A DNA stretch of 64,000 nucleotides from Clostridiales bacterium UBA6114 (GCA_002423435.1 DIWE01000037.1:38677-102676), one strand, 5' to 3'; counted from the stretch's first letter, positions 49,810 to 59,021 are shown. Notes: a model not told the origin generated them from the sequence alone. Made by a program: numbers and translations.

Positions 49810-50412
49810 ATGGCTGGCAATATCAGAATCAGGCTTGCAACGGCCGCCGACGCCCCGTCCGTTTTGGAAATTTACGCTCCTTTTATAACGGACACCGCAA
49901 TCACCTTTGAAAATGAAGTGCCGGGAGAGGAGGAATTTGCCGAAAGAATGGAAGCGGTTCAGCAAAAATATCCCTGGCTTGTCTGCGAGGATTGCGGAAA
50001 TATTGTGGGATACGCCTATGCTTCCCGGTTTCAGCAGCGTGCAGCCTATGAATGGTCGGCGGCGCTGTCCGTTTACATAAGGCCCGGCTTCCACGGCAGA
50101 AAAATCGGAAAAGCGCTGTATTTCACCCTGCTGGAGCTCTTGAAGCTGCAAGGCTTTTGCAACGCCGTCGCCATAGTCACCCTGCCGAACGGAGAAAGCG
50201 AAGACTTTCACCGTTCCGTGGGCTTTCGGCCGATCGGGATCTTTCAGAAGGCTGGATATAAGCTTGGAAGCTGGCACGACGTGATTTGGTTTGGGCTTAA
50301 CATCCAGGCCCACCCGCAAACCCCCAAAAGGCCCATGGCGGTCGGCGAAATTCAGAACACGCCCGCGTTTGATGCGATTATTCAAAAGGCCGAACGGATG
50401 ATAACGGTTTAA
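49810..50412 (+). CDS. GNAT N-acetyltransferase (Pat/Bar-like), 200 aa
   Basis: Acetyl-CoA-dependent acetylation of an amine. IRIRLATAADAPSVLEIYAPFITDTAITFEN is the family opening; WSAALSVYIRPGFHGRKIGKALYFTLLELLKLQGF contains the Q/RxxGxG/A acetyl-CoA motif; HRSVGFRPIGIFQKAGYKLGSWHDVIWFG is typical of the phosphinothricin/methionine-sulfoximine branch. Acceptor unknown; resistance or detoxification is plausible. Confidence 0.93.
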   Translation: MAGNIRIRLATAADAPSVLEIYAPFITDTAITFENEVPGEEEFAERMEAVQQKYPWLVCEDCGNIVGYAYASRFQQRAAYEWSAALSVYIRPGFHGRKIGKALYFTLLELLKLQGFCNAVAIVTLPNGESEDFHRSVGFRPIGIFQKAGYKLGSWHDVIWFGLNIQAHPQTPKRPMAVGEIQNTPAFDAIIQKAERMITV

Positions 50413-50520
50413 CCTCGTTTTTCGCCTGCATCCGCGGAACTTGCCTCGTCCGGCAGCGCGTTTTTGCTTTGGAACATTTCCGCAATATCCCTGTCTAAAC
50501 ACCCACAAGGAGGGATGGAA

Positions 50521-51543
50521 ATGTTAAAACGATCCGGGATATTCGGCATTCTGTTTATTTTCCTCATTGCCATGGCTCTGGCCGGCTGCTCGGCCGGCAG
50601 CGGAGGAATGGGAAACTCCGGGAGAGCAAAAAGCACCGCGTCCTCGCCGGGGGCGGCGCAGGCCCCCGAATCGGCGCCGGACATGGACTACTCTTCGGGC
50701 ATTGCGCAGGACACCGCAGGGGAGACAAACGATATTTCGCTTTCAATCGACCCAAACCGCAAGCTGATCCGCACTGGAGAACTGGAAATTGAAAGCCTCG
50801 ATTTTGAGGCGTCGCTCAAGGCGCTCGATCTGATCCTTTCGAAGCTTGGCGGATACATCGAAAGCTCGAGCATCACCGGAGTGAGCAAATTAAGCTCGGG
50901 AAAGCAGCAGATGCGAAACGCCGGCCTTACCGTACGGGTGCCGTCAAAGCAGTTCGACGCGTTTTTAAAGGAAAGCGGCAGTATCGGCAACGTGCTGCGG
51001 CAGACGACCGGGGCGCAGGACGTGACCGATTCCTATTTCGATACCGAGGCGAGGCTGAAATCGCAGCAGCTGATGGAGCAGCGGCTTTTGGATCTTTTGA
51101 GCAAATCGGATAATGTCACCGATATCGTCTCTCTGGAAAAAAGTCTGGCGGACACGCGCTACGAGATCGAGAAGCTGACGGGCACGCTCAGAAAATGGGA
51201 CGCCCTCGTCGAGTACAGCACATTCAGCGTGTCGATTCAGGAGGTCATGCAGATCAGCGACCTTGAGCCTGTAACTCCGCAGCCGACGACTCTGGGAGAA
51301 AAGATCGGGGCAAGCTTTGTCGGATCGCTCGAGGGTGTGCGCGACGGATTTTCGGCATTTCTGATCTTTTTGGCGGGCGCGCTGCCGTATCTTGTTTTAT
51401 GGGGCGTCGTCATCGCGGTGCTTGGCTTTGTCGTTGTAAAGATCATGGGAAAGCATGAGAAGAGATGGAACCTGCCTCTCGGCAGACATAAGGGGCGGTT
51501 TTCCGGCAAGTCGGACGACGGGGATGGACAGGATCGGAAATAA
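50521..51543 (+). CDS. DUF4349 lipoprotein, 340 aa
   Basis: Lipobox LAGC (Cys about residue 23) after a hydrophobic signal; a low-complexity Ser/Ala/Gly linker (24-60); the DUF4349 domain (RKLIRTGELEIESLDFEASLKALDLILSKLGGYIESSS ... EARLKSQQLMEQRLLDLLSK, coiled coil); and a C-terminal transmembrane helix (PYLVLWGVVIAVLGFVVVKIM) followed by a basic tail. ATG 50521 has AGGAGG 7 nt upstream. A surface protein of unknown function, conserved in Firmicutes. Confidence 0.9.
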   Translation: MLKRSGIFGILFIFLIAMALAGCSAGSGGMGNSGRAKSTASSPGAAQAPESAPDMDYSSGIAQDTAGETNDISLSIDPNRKLIRTGELEIESLDFEASLKALDLILSKLGGYIESSSITGVSKLSSGKQQMRNAGLTVRVPSKQFDAFLKESGSIGNVLRQTTGAQDVTDSYFDTEARLKSQQLMEQRLLDLLSKSDNVTDIVSLEKSLADTRYEIEKLTGTLRKWDALVEYSTFSVSIQEVMQISDLEPVTPQPTTLGEKIGASFVGSLEGVRDGFSAFLIFLAGALPYLVLWGVVIAVLGFVVVKIMGKHEKRWNLPLGRHKGRFSGKSDDGDGQDRK

Positions 51544-51570
51544 TTGAATGTAAAAGCAAATATCTTTACA

Positions 51571-51604
51571 CTGAGACAACCCCGGAATTTTCCGGGGTTG
51601 TCTC
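51571..51604 (+). terminator. Hairpin after the DUF4349 gene, abutting repeat copy C
   Basis: TGAGACAACCCCGGAA pairs with TTCCGGGGTTGTCTCA (perfect) with a tiny loop. The T-tract normally following such a stem is replaced by the repeat end, as at copy A. Confidence 0.8.
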
Positions 51605-51608
51605 AAGC

Positions 51609-51869
51609 TGTAGACAAAGTAGGCACTTTCGTCTTTTTTGAAAAAATGCGTTGCGTAGGCGTGACCATTTTTTCAAAAAACCGAATCAATTTGTTTTTTT
51701 GGCAATTCATTTGCCGAAAAAACACCCCCGGGGTCCCCAACAAATACTATTTGTTGGGGTGAGTCCACCCGCGCAATTCATGCGCGAAGCCGGGGGTATT
51801 TCGGTTCGGAATCTTTGATTCCGGGCCGAATATCCAGGGGGTATCCGATACCCCCTGGAAGAGTGTCGA
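51609..51869 (-). repeat. Dispersed multi-hairpin repeat, copy C (inverted)
   Basis: Reverse complement of the same element as copies A and B. Read on the minus strand: stem 1 with TATC/GATA, stem 2 GGAATC-aaa-GATTCC, GCGCA-tgaat-TGCGC, the CAACAAATA stem, GGCAA-atgaa-TTGCC, then the 15-bp T6GA6TG stem. Every stem differs from A and B by base-pair-preserving changes. The end TGTAGACAAAGTAGGCACT (51609-51627) mirrors the left end of copy B. Confidence 0.87.
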
Positions 51870-51911
51870 AGAACCCCTATAGGACGATTCATAAAATTTA
51901 CAGGTCGTTGA

Positions 51912-51940
51912 TTGTGGACCATTCCTGTCTGTGGTATGAT
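51912..51940 (+). promoter_or_regulatory. Promoter of pyk
   Basis: TTGTGG (51912-51917), 17-bp spacer, TATGAT (51935-51940), 34 bp upstream of the start codon. Confidence 0.7.
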
Positions 51941-51974
51941 AAATGCGTGTTAAAATGTTAAGAGGAGGCAGTCT

Positions 51975-53726
51975 ATGAGAAAGACAAAGATCGTATGCAC
52001 CCTTGGACCTGCATCGAGCTCTCCCGAAATGATCCGGAATCTGATAAAAAACGGCATGGATGTCGTACGCCTTAATTTCAGCCATGGAAGCCATGAGGAA
52101 CATCTTAAGCGTATCAACCTTGTCAAAGAGATCCGGGAGGAGGAAAACGCGCCGGTCGGGATTATGCTCGACACCAAGGGTCCGGAAATCCGCGTCTGCA
52201 AATTTCAGAGCGGGTCGGTCGAGCTTTCCCAGGGGAAAAGCTTTACATTGACGACAAAAGACGTTCCGGGAACGGCCGACATCGTATCGATAACATATAA
52301 GGGCCTTCCGAAGGATGTAAAAGCCGGAGGACGGATTCTGATTGACGACGGGCTGATTGAGCTTAAAATCAAAGAAGTGGACGAAACGGACATCCTTTGC
52401 GAGGTCGTAAACGGCGGGATTGTTTCCGACAACAAGTCGATAAACGTTCCGGGCGTCAAGCTGAACCTGCCCTTTATTTCCGAAAAGGACGAAAAGGACC
52501 TTGTTTTCGGCGTGCAAAACGACGTCGACTTTATCGCGGCGTCGTTTACCCGGAGCGCTTACGATATTCTCGAAATGAAAAAAATATTGGAACAAAACGG
52601 CGGGGAAAACATCAAAATAATAGCAAAGATCGAAAGCGCCGAAGGCGTCGTAAACATAGACGAAATCATCAAGGTTTCCGACGGAATCATGGTGGCCAGG
52701 GGCGATATGGGCGTTGAAATCGAATTCGACAAGCTGCCCAGGATACAGAAAATGCTGATCGCGAAATGCGTCTCCAGAGGGAAAAGCGTTATAACGGCGA
52801 CGCAGATGCTCGAATCCATGATTAAAAATCCGCGCCCGACCAGGGCGGAGGCCTCCGACGTGGCAAACGCCGTTTACGACGGCACGAGCGCCGTAATGCT
52901 TTCGGGCGAAACGGCGGCCGGGAAATATCCGCTGGAAGCCTTAAAGACGATGGCGCTGATCGCCAAAAGAACGGAGGAAAACATCAACTACCGCGGCTCT
53001 CTTTCGGAGGTCACCGGGATCGACGGTATGAACGTGACCAACGCGATCTCGCACGCGACCTGCACGACGGCCGCCGATTTGGACGCCGCCGCGATCATCG
53101 CGGTCACCACGTCCGGGCATACGGCGAGAATGGTCTCAAGGTTCAAGCCGCCGAACAATATCATCGCCTCCACCACAAACCGCAAGGTGTTCTATCAGCT
53201 TTCCCTTACCTGGGGCGTGATCCCGATCATGGGCAAGGAACAGGACGGCATTGAAAATCTTTTTCATTACGCGGTCGAAAGCGCGAAGGAGGAAAAGCTG
53301 ATTAAAAACGGCGATCTGGTCGTGATCACCGCCGGAGCGCCGGTCGGGGTCAGCGGGACGACAAACCTGATTAAGGTCCAGACGGTCGGAAACGTGCTGA
53401 TTTCGGGCAAGGGCGTGACGAATCTTATGGCCAGCGGGACCGCCTGCGTCGCGAAAAGCAAACAGGACGCAATCAGGAATTTTAACGCCGGCGACATCCT
53501 GATCATCGGAAAAACCGACAACGATCTCCTCGACATCATGAAGCGTGCGTCCGCCATCATCACGGAGGAAGACGGCGTCGCGTCCCACGCGGCCGTGGTC
53601 GGCTTAACGCGCGACATCCCCGTTATCGTCGGCGCCGAAAACGCGACAAGGCTTTTAAAATCCGGAACACCCCTCACGGTTGACGCATCGGTGGGGCTTG
53701 TTTACTGCGGGGTCGTGAAGGCTTAG
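51975..53726 (+). CDS. pyk: Pyruvate kinase with C-terminal PEP-utilizing domain, 583 aa
   Basis: Converts PEP + ADP to pyruvate + ATP in glycolysis. MRKTKIVCTLGPASSSPEMIRNLIKNGMDVVRLNFSHG, IMLDTKGPEIRVCKF, IAKIESAEGVVNIDEII (catalytic Lys/Glu) and MVARGDMGVEIEF with TATQMLESMIKNPRPTRAEASDVANAVYDGTSAVMLSGETA are textbook. The last ~100 residues (AIITEEDGVASHAAVVGLTRDIPVIVG) form the PEP-utilizer (His-type) domain typical of Gram-positive Pyk. AGGAGG upstream. Confidence 0.98.
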   Translation: MRKTKIVCTLGPASSSPEMIRNLIKNGMDVVRLNFSHGSHEEHLKRINLVKEIREEENAPVGIMLDTKGPEIRVCKFQSGSVELSQGKSFTLTTKDVPGTADIVSITYKGLPKDVKAGGRILIDDGLIELKIKEVDETDILCEVVNGGIVSDNKSINVPGVKLNLPFISEKDEKDLVFGVQNDVDFIAASFTRSAYDILEMKKILEQNGGENIKIIAKIESAEGVVNIDEIIKVSDGIMVARGDMGVEIEFDKLPRIQKMLIAKCVSRGKSVITATQMLESMIKNPRPTRAEASDVANAVYDGTSAVMLSGETAAGKYPLEALKTMALIAKRTEENINYRGSLSEVTGIDGMNVTNAISHATCTTAADLDAAAIIAVTTSGHTARMVSRFKPPNNIIASTTNRKVFYQLSLTWGVIPIMGKEQDGIENLFHYAVESAKEEKLIKNGDLVVITAGAPVGVSGTTNLIKVQTVGNVLISGKGVTNLMASGTACVAKSKQDAIRNFNAGDILIIGKTDNDLLDIMKRASAIITEEDGVASHAAVVGLTRDIPVIVGAENATRLLKSGTPLTVDASVGLVYCGVVKA

Positions 53727-53880
53727 AAACAGTGCCGGGATTATCCGGTCCGCGCGGTCGTTGGTTTCGCGGATCGAAAACGGGGAAATATTTAAAAAGT
53801 ACAACAGAAAAACGCAGGTTCGTAATTCAGCCGGATGGCATAAACCGGGCTTTTGCACGCGTATATTAAAGCGGAGGTGT

Positions 53881-54174
53881 ATGCCGGTGGAAAAAACGAC
53901 GATTGCCGAACTGAAATATAAGGAAGTGGTGAATTTAGCCGACGGGGCTCGGCTCGGCTTTGTATGCGATCTCGAGTTTGACATTGAGACGGGGCGCGTC
54001 ACATCCCTTGTGATCCCGGGCCCGTTGCGCCTGCTGGGGATTTTCGGCAGGGAGGAGGATTATATCGTCCCCTGGGAAGCGATTACGAAAATCGGAGAGG
54101 ATATCATCCTTGTGCGCTATGAGGTAAAAGGCTACAAAAGACTGAGGGAATACAGAAGAGCCCGTTACGATTAA
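53881..54174 (+). CDS. YlmC/YmxH-family PRC-barrel sporulation protein, 97 aa
   Basis: TTIAELKYKEVVNLADGARLGFVCDLEFDIETGRVTSLVIPG and FGREEDYIVPWEAITKIGEDIILVRYE show the PRC-barrel fold of the YlmC/YmxH family, widespread in spore-formers. GGAGG lies close upstream of the ATG 53881 (spacing 4); the GTG at 53887 has better spacing (9). No promoter of its own is seen, so it may be co-transcribed with pyk. Confidence 0.85.
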   Translation: MPVEKTTIAELKYKEVVNLADGARLGFVCDLEFDIETGRVTSLVIPGPLRLLGIFGREEDYIVPWEAITKIGEDIILVRYEVKGYKRLREYRRARYD

Positions 54175-54205
54175 CAGTTATCAACAGGAAAAGACGTGAA
54201 TCAAT

Positions 54206-55558
54206 ATGGATCTGATAAAACCGTTTATTGAAAAGGTCCTTTACCCGGAAATGGAAAAACGGCGCGGCAATCATATCCGGGATTATACGAAAGAGCTTAT
54301 CGAACATGAAGCCTTAAACGGCGGGGAATTTGACGCGCTGCGCCGCCGCAAGCTCTCGGCGCTTTTGACGGTATGTGCGGAGCATGTGCCGGCCTATCGG
54401 GGAAAAATCGACCCCATACTCGCAAAAGAAAAACCCGAGGAGGCGCTGAAAAAGCTTGCGCCCCTAACGAAAAAAAGCTTTATGGAGGCGCCCGACTCTT
54501 ATTTAAATGAAAACGTAAAAAAAGAAAACCTGATCGCGAACCGGACCGGAGGCTCGACGTCGGAGCCCGTCCATTTTTATCTGGACAGGAAGACTGTCGA
54601 GTATTTCGAAGCCGCGCGCTGGCGGGCTCTGAGCTGGTACGGCATCACGCCCGGCAGCCGTTCGGTCATGGTCTGGGGCAGCCCGATCGAGCTCAGCCGA
54701 ATGGAGGACAGGCGCCATACGCTTGAGGAAAAATATCTTAAAAACCGCATCGTGATCCCGGCGTATGCGCTTATTCCCGAAAGCGTGCCGCGCTATGTGA
54801 AAACCATTGAAAAATATCGGCCGGAATATATATATGGGTACTCGTCCGTGCTTTTTGCGCTGTCGACGCTGATCATAAAGCAGAATCTCCGCCCGGGGAT
54901 CAGGCTCAAGGCGGTCGTCTCCACCTCGGAGACCCTGTACGATTTTCAGCGCGAGGCGATCAAAAACGCGTTTTCCTGCCCGGTCGTCAACGAATACGGC
55001 GCGCGCGACGGGGGAATACTGGCATATGAATGCCCGGAGGGCCCGATGCATGTTTCCGCGGAAAATGCGATTTTGGAAGTAGTCGACCCGTGCACCTATG
55101 AGCCGCTGGAAACGGGGCGGACGGGGCTTTTGCTCGTGACCGATTTAAATAATGTCTCCATGCCGCGCCTGCGCTATGCGCTCGGCGATATGGCGGCGCT
55201 TTGCGGGGAAAGCTGTCCGTGCGGGAGGGGGATGCCCCTCTTAAAGGAATTGTCCGGCAGGGTCGACGATATGTTTGTCGCGAAGGACGGACGCCTGATT
55301 CACGGACATGCCTTTAACCATGTGGCGAGGAACCTGACGGCGATCGCAAAATTCCAGATCCGCCAGATAAGCCCGGAGCGCGCCGTCTTACGTTATGTCT
55401 TGAGCGAGAACGCGGCACAAGACGAGGTTCAGACCTTCCTGGACGGCGTCAGCAACATCCTCGCCGGGAGCGAAATTGAGATGATCAGGGTTTCTGAAAT
55501 TCCGCCCGACAAATCGGGAAAATTCCGCTACGCGATCCGGGAATTTGATTTATATTGA
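54206..55558 (+). CDS. CapK/phenylacetate-CoA-ligase-like adenylate-forming protein, 450 aa
   Basis: ANL-superfamily relative (CapK/PaaK group). LIANRTGGSTSEPVHFYLDRKT is the P-loop-like ATP/AMP motif; VVNEYGARDGGILAYECPEG and LLVTDLNNVSMPRLRYALGDMA form the AMP-binding core; SGRVDDMFVAKDGRLIHG is the hinge with the conserved D. It probably activates a carboxylate; substrate unknown. It lies between housekeeping genes with no pathway neighbours. Confidence 0.88.
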   Translation: MDLIKPFIEKVLYPEMEKRRGNHIRDYTKELIEHEALNGGEFDALRRRKLSALLTVCAEHVPAYRGKIDPILAKEKPEEALKKLAPLTKKSFMEAPDSYLNENVKKENLIANRTGGSTSEPVHFYLDRKTVEYFEAARWRALSWYGITPGSRSVMVWGSPIELSRMEDRRHTLEEKYLKNRIVIPAYALIPESVPRYVKTIEKYRPEYIYGYSSVLFALSTLIIKQNLRPGIRLKAVVSTSETLYDFQREAIKNAFSCPVVNEYGARDGGILAYECPEGPMHVSAENAILEVVDPCTYEPLETGRTGLLLVTDLNNVSMPRLRYALGDMAALCGESCPCGRGMPLLKELSGRVDDMFVAKDGRLIHGHAFNHVARNLTAIAKFQIRQISPERAVLRYVLSENAAQDEVQTFLDGVSNILAGSEIEMIRVSEIPPDKSGKFRYAIREFDLY

Positions 55559-55561
55559 CGC

Positions 55562-55590
55562 TTGCATTTTCTTGTCGGCTGTGATATTAT
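55562..55590 (+). promoter_or_regulatory. Promoter of the rpsB operon
   Basis: TTGCAT (55562-55567), 17-bp spacer, TATTAT (55585-55590). The transcription start near 55597 leaves a ~100-nt structured leader. Confidence 0.75.
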
Positions 55591-55599
55591 ATTCACCGC

Positions 55600-55680
55600 C
55601 TATATTACACACATCCCGTTTTAAGTCCGCCCGGTGCCTTCGGGTCGGCGGGTCAAGAGGGCGGGATGGAGGTAAAAACC
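55600..55680 (+). ncRNA. Structured rpsB leader (probable ribosomal-protein autoregulatory element)
   Basis: An outer stem CATCCCG/CGGGATG encloses an inner stem GTCCGCC/GGCGGGT with an extended loop. The position (5' leader of rpsB) and the nested-stem shape match known r-protein leader elements for S2, but the class could not be confirmed by eye. Confidence 0.55.
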
Positions 55681-55699
55681 AAAGGAGGATACTTTTCTT

Positions 55700-56443
55700 A
55701 TGTCAGTAGTTTCAATGAAACAGCTGCTGGAAGCCGGCGTCCATTTCGGACATCAGACCAGACGCTGGAACCCGAAGATGGCCCAGTACATCTTCACTGA
55801 ACGCAACGGGATCTACATCATCGACCTGCAGAAGACCGTAAAGAAGCTGGAAGAGGCGTATTTCTTTGTCCGCGATGTCGCGGCCGCCGGCGACAGCGTC
55901 CTTTTTGTCGGGACAAAAAAGCAGGCGCAGGATGCGATCAAGGAGGAAGCCGAGCGTTCCCAGATGTTTTTCGTCAACGCCCGCTGGCTGGGCGGAATGC
56001 TCACAAACTTCAAAACCATGCGCCGCAGGATCGACCGGTTAAACCACCTGCGCAAAATGCAGGAGGACGGAACCTTTGACCGCCTTCCGAAGAAGGAAGT
56101 CATCAAGCTTCATCTGGAAATTGAAAAGCTTGAAAAATATCTGGGCGGCGTCAAGGAAATGAAAAAGCTCCCCGGGGCGCTCTTTATTATCGATCCCCGC
56201 AAGGAGAAAAACGCGATTTTGGAAGCTCGCAAGCTCGGTATTCCGATTGTGGCCGTCGTCGACACGAACTGCGACCCGGACGAGGTCGATTATGTCATCC
56301 CGGGCAACGACGATGCGATCCGCGCGATCAAGCTCATTTCCCAGACAATGGCGAGCGCCGTTATCGAAGGAAGGCAGGGCGAGCAGCTCTCGATTACCGA
56401 CGAAACGATCGCGGCCGAGGAAAAAACCGGCGGGGAAGAATAA
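55700..56443 (+). CDS. rpsB: 30S ribosomal protein S2
   Basis: 247 aa. [58 protein letters not shown] and [49 protein letters not shown] are all diagnostic. AAAGGAGG precedes the ATG. First gene of the conserved rpsB-tsf block. A hairpin lies between it and tsf. Confidence 0.99.
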   Translation: MSVVSMKQLLEAGVHFGHQTRRWNPKMAQYIFTERNGIYIIDLQKTVKKLEEAYFFVRDVAAAGDSVLFVGTKKQAQDAIKEEAERSQMFFVNARWLGGMLTNFKTMRRRIDRLNHLRKMQEDGTFDRLPKKEVIKLHLEIEKLEKYLGGVKEMKKLPGALFIIDPRKEKNAILEARKLGIPIVAVVDTNCDPDEVDYVIPGNDDAIRAIKLISQTMASAVIEGRQGEQLSITDETIAAEEKTGGEE

Positions 56444-56455
56444 ATTTTGATGCTT

Positions 56456-56482
56456 AAAAGCCCGCTTTCGCGCGGGCTTTTA
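56456..56482 (+). terminator. Hairpin between rpsB and tsf (attenuating terminator)
   Basis: AAAAGCCCGC / GCGGGCTTTT around a tight loop with T-run; partial termination between rpsB and tsf is common and likely. Confidence 0.85.
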
Positions 56483-56516
56483 TTCTCTGAATAAACGTAT
56501 AACGGAGGTTAAAAAT

Positions 56517-57434
56517 ATGTCATTTACAGCCAAGGATGTCCAGGATTTGCGCGAGCGGACCGGCGTCGGCATGATGGACTGCAAGAAAGCCCTCACCGCT
56601 TCAGACGGCGATTTTGAAAAGGCGATCGAGTTTTTGCGCGAGAAGGGACTCGCGGCCGCTGAAAAGAAAGCGGGCAGAATCGCCGCCGAGGGCATGGTTT
56701 ACGCAGCTGTCAGCGAAGAAAGCGGAATCGGCGCGATCGTCGAAGTAAACAGCGAGACCGACTTTGTCGCAAGAAACGAAAGCTTCCAGAGCTTTGTCTC
56801 CGATATCGCAGGAGTCGTATCATCGGAAAATCCGAAGGATTTGGATGCGCTCGGCGCATGCAAATATCCCGGCTCGGACCTGACGGTTTCCGAAATGCTG
56901 CGCGAAAAGGTGCTGACCATCGGCGAAAACATCCAGATCCGCCGCTTCATGCGCTATGCCGAGCCCGTCAATGTCGCCTATATCCATATGGGCGGCAGAA
57001 TCGGCGTCCTCGTAAACATCGAGGTGTCGGATAATTTAAAGGGCAACGCTGCCGTCTATGAGCTCGGGAAAGACATCTGCATGCAGATCGCGGCAATGCG
57101 TCCTTCCTATCTGTACCGCGAAGACGTGCCCAAGGCAGAGGTCGACAAGGAACGGGAGATCTTGAAGGTGCAGGCGATGAACGAGGGCAAGCCGGCCGCG
57201 GTCGCCGAGAAGATCGTCTTAGGGCGCATCAACAAGTTCTTCGAGGAGGTCTGTTTAAACGACCAGGCGTATGTCAAGGAAAACAAGATTACAGTCGGAA
57301 AGCATGTTTCCGAGGTCGCGAAGGAGCTTGGCGGATCTATAAAGTTAAAAGCCTTTACACGATTTGAAAGAGGCGAGGGGATCGAGAAACGCTCCGACAA
57401 TTTCGCCGCTGAAATCGCAAACATGGTCAAATAA
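56517..57434 (+). CDS. tsf: Translation elongation factor Ts
   Basis: 305 aa, guanine-nucleotide exchange factor for EF-Tu. TAKDVQDLRERTGVGMMDCKKALTASDGDFEKAIEFLREKGLA is the signature N-terminus; VEVNSETDFVARNESF and the coiled-coil C-terminal region follow. GGAGG upstream. Its 3' end is followed by a strong terminator at 57448. Confidence 0.99.
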   Translation: MSFTAKDVQDLRERTGVGMMDCKKALTASDGDFEKAIEFLREKGLAAAEKKAGRIAAEGMVYAAVSEESGIGAIVEVNSETDFVARNESFQSFVSDIAGVVSSENPKDLDALGACKYPGSDLTVSEMLREKVLTIGENIQIRRFMRYAEPVNVAYIHMGGRIGVLVNIEVSDNLKGNAAVYELGKDICMQIAAMRPSYLYREDVPKAEVDKEREILKVQAMNEGKPAAVAEKIVLGRINKFFEEVCLNDQAYVKENKITVGKHVSEVAKELGGSIKLKAFTRFERGEGIEKRSDNFAAEIANMVK

Positions 57435-57447
57435 ATTCTTTTTGTTG

Positions 57448-57479
57448 AGCCGGCCGGCCTATGATATAGGCCGGCTTTT
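57448..57479 (+). terminator. Terminator after tsf
   Basis: GCCGGCCTAT pairs with ATAGGCCGGC around a 3-nt loop, followed by TTTTT. Confidence 0.92.
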
Positions 57480-57493
57480 TCATAAATTCCGGC

Positions 57494-57522
57494 TTTACCT
57501 TGGTCAAGAATCAGTATATAAT
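57494..57522 (+). promoter_or_regulatory. Promoter of the pyrH-frr-uppS-cdsA-dxr-rseP-ispG operon
   Basis: TTTACC (57494-57499), 17-bp spacer, TATAAT (57517-57522). A ~200-nt leader to pyrH follows (57530-57725), with no recognised riboswitch. Confidence 0.7.
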
Positions 57523-57725
57523 ATCTTCGGTGTGTTTCTGACTCGGTGCCTGCCGGATTCAAATAGAAGTCCTTTCTGACCTTTGATCGCAGGCAGAGTA
57601 TCACCAGACTGTATAAAAGCGGACCGGGAAGGCTATTTTATAGTTGCGCGGTTAGCGACAGTACGGATAAACAGTATCTTTAGCCTGTTGATCCACCACT
57701 TTAATTTTAGAGGAGGGAATTCCGG

Positions 57726-58439
57726 TTGGACGTGCCAAAATATAAAAGAGTCCTTCTCAAAATCAGCGGCGAGGCTCTTGCGGGAAACAAAAAATCGGGT
57801 TTGAATTTTGATGTGATAACGCCTGTATGCAAAGCGATCAAGGATTGCAGCGAGCGCGGCGTCGAGATCGGCATTGTGATCGGGGGAGGAAATTTCTGGC
57901 GCGGCGTCAAGGACGGCGGCGGAAAAATGGACCGGACAAGAGCGGACCATATGGGGATGCTCGCAACCGTCATAAACGCGCTTGCGCTCGCCGACTCGCT
58001 CGAGCAGCAGGGCGTGCAGGTCAGGGTGCAGACGGCGCTTACCATGCAGCAGATCGCCGAGCCCTATATCTGGCAGCGGGCGATCCGCCATCTGCAGAAG
58101 GGCCGGGTCGTCATATTCGCCTGCGGGACCGGCAATCCGTATTTTTCGACTGATACGGCGGCGGTTTTGCGCGCGGTCGAGATCAATGCGGAGGTGATTC
58201 TGCTCGCGAAAAACATCGACGGCGTTTATGATTCGGACCCGCTGAAAAACCCGGAAGCCAAGAAATTCGACGCTTTAAGCTATCTGGAGGTCATTAACCG
58301 CGGGCTGCGCGTGATGGATACAACGGCGACATCCCTTTCCATGGACAACAAAATACCGATAATCGTTTTTGAACTGAAGGATCCTGAAAACATTTGCCGT
58401 GCGATCTGCGGCGAGAAAATCGGCACAGTGGTAGACTAA
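57726..58439 (+). CDS. pyrH: UMP kinase
   Basis: 237 aa, TTG start with AGGAGG 9 nt upstream. [13 protein letters not shown] is the glycine-rich N-terminal motif; [13 protein letters not shown] and [34 protein letters not shown] (UMP site) and [22 protein letters not shown] fit. Phosphorylates UMP; hexamer regulated by GTP/UTP in bacteria. Confidence 0.98.
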   Translation: MDVPKYKRVLLKISGEALAGNKKSGLNFDVITPVCKAIKDCSERGVEIGIVIGGGNFWRGVKDGGGKMDRTRADHMGMLATVINALALADSLEQQGVQVRVQTALTMQQIAEPYIWQRAIRHLQKGRVVIFACGTGNPYFSTDTAAVLRAVEINAEVILLAKNIDGVYDSDPLKNPEAKKFDALSYLEVINRGLRVMDTTATSLSMDNKIPIIVFELKDPENICRAICGEKIGTVVD

Positions 58440-58463
58440 TACAAATGTCGGGAGGATTATAAG

Positions 58464-59021
58464 ATGATGAAGGGCAATTACGCTGAGCAGGAACATAAAA
58501 TGAAGAAAACCGTCGAGGTTCTGCTGCACGAATTCGGAACAATCCGCGCGGGACGTGCAAACGCGGGCGTACTCGACCGTGTTACGATCGATTATTACGG
58601 AACGCAGACGCCGGTCCACCAGGTGGCTTCCATTTCGTCGCCGGAGCCGAGGGTGCTCGTCATTCAGCCGTGGGACGGTTCAACCCTGAAAGCGATTGAA
58701 AAGGCGATTCAGGCGTCCGACCTCGGAATCAATCCCCAAAACGACGGTAAAGTGATCCGCCTCTCGTTCCCGCCGCTGACCGAGGAGCGCAGACGCGATC
58801 TGATAAAGCAGGTGCACAAGCTCTCCGAGGACGCGAAGGTTGCCATCCGGAATATAAGGCGCGACGCGATCGAATATTATAAAGGGCTTAAGAAAAAGTC
58901 GGAAATCACGGAAGACGACTTAAAAATCGCCGAGGACGACGTTCAGAAGCTTACCGACCAGTATTGCAAGGACATCGATGCCGCTGCCGTAAAAAAAGAA
59001 AAGGAACTGCTGGAAGTTTAA
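58464..59021 (+). CDS. frr: Ribosome recycling factor
   Basis: 185 aa. MKKTVEVLLHEFGTIRAGRANAGVLDRVTIDYYGTQTPVHQVASISSPEPRVLVIQPWD and PPLTEERRRDLIKQVHKLSEDAKVAIRNIRRDA are diagnostic. GGGAGG precedes the ATG. Splits post-termination ribosomes with EF-G. Confidence 0.99.
   Translation: MMKGNYAEQEHKMKKTVEVLLHEFGTIRAGRANAGVLDRVTIDYYGTQTPVHQVASISSPEPRVLVIQPWDGSTLKAIEKAIQASDLGINPQNDGKVIRLSFPPLTEERRRDLIKQVHKLSEDAKVAIRNIRRDAIEYYKGLKKKSEITEDDLKIAEDDVQKLTDQYCKDIDAAAVKKEKELLEV

Noticed and set aside
57530..57725. Riboswitch in the pyrH leader
   Set aside because: A 200-nt leader exists, but no known aptamer pattern could be recognised by eye.
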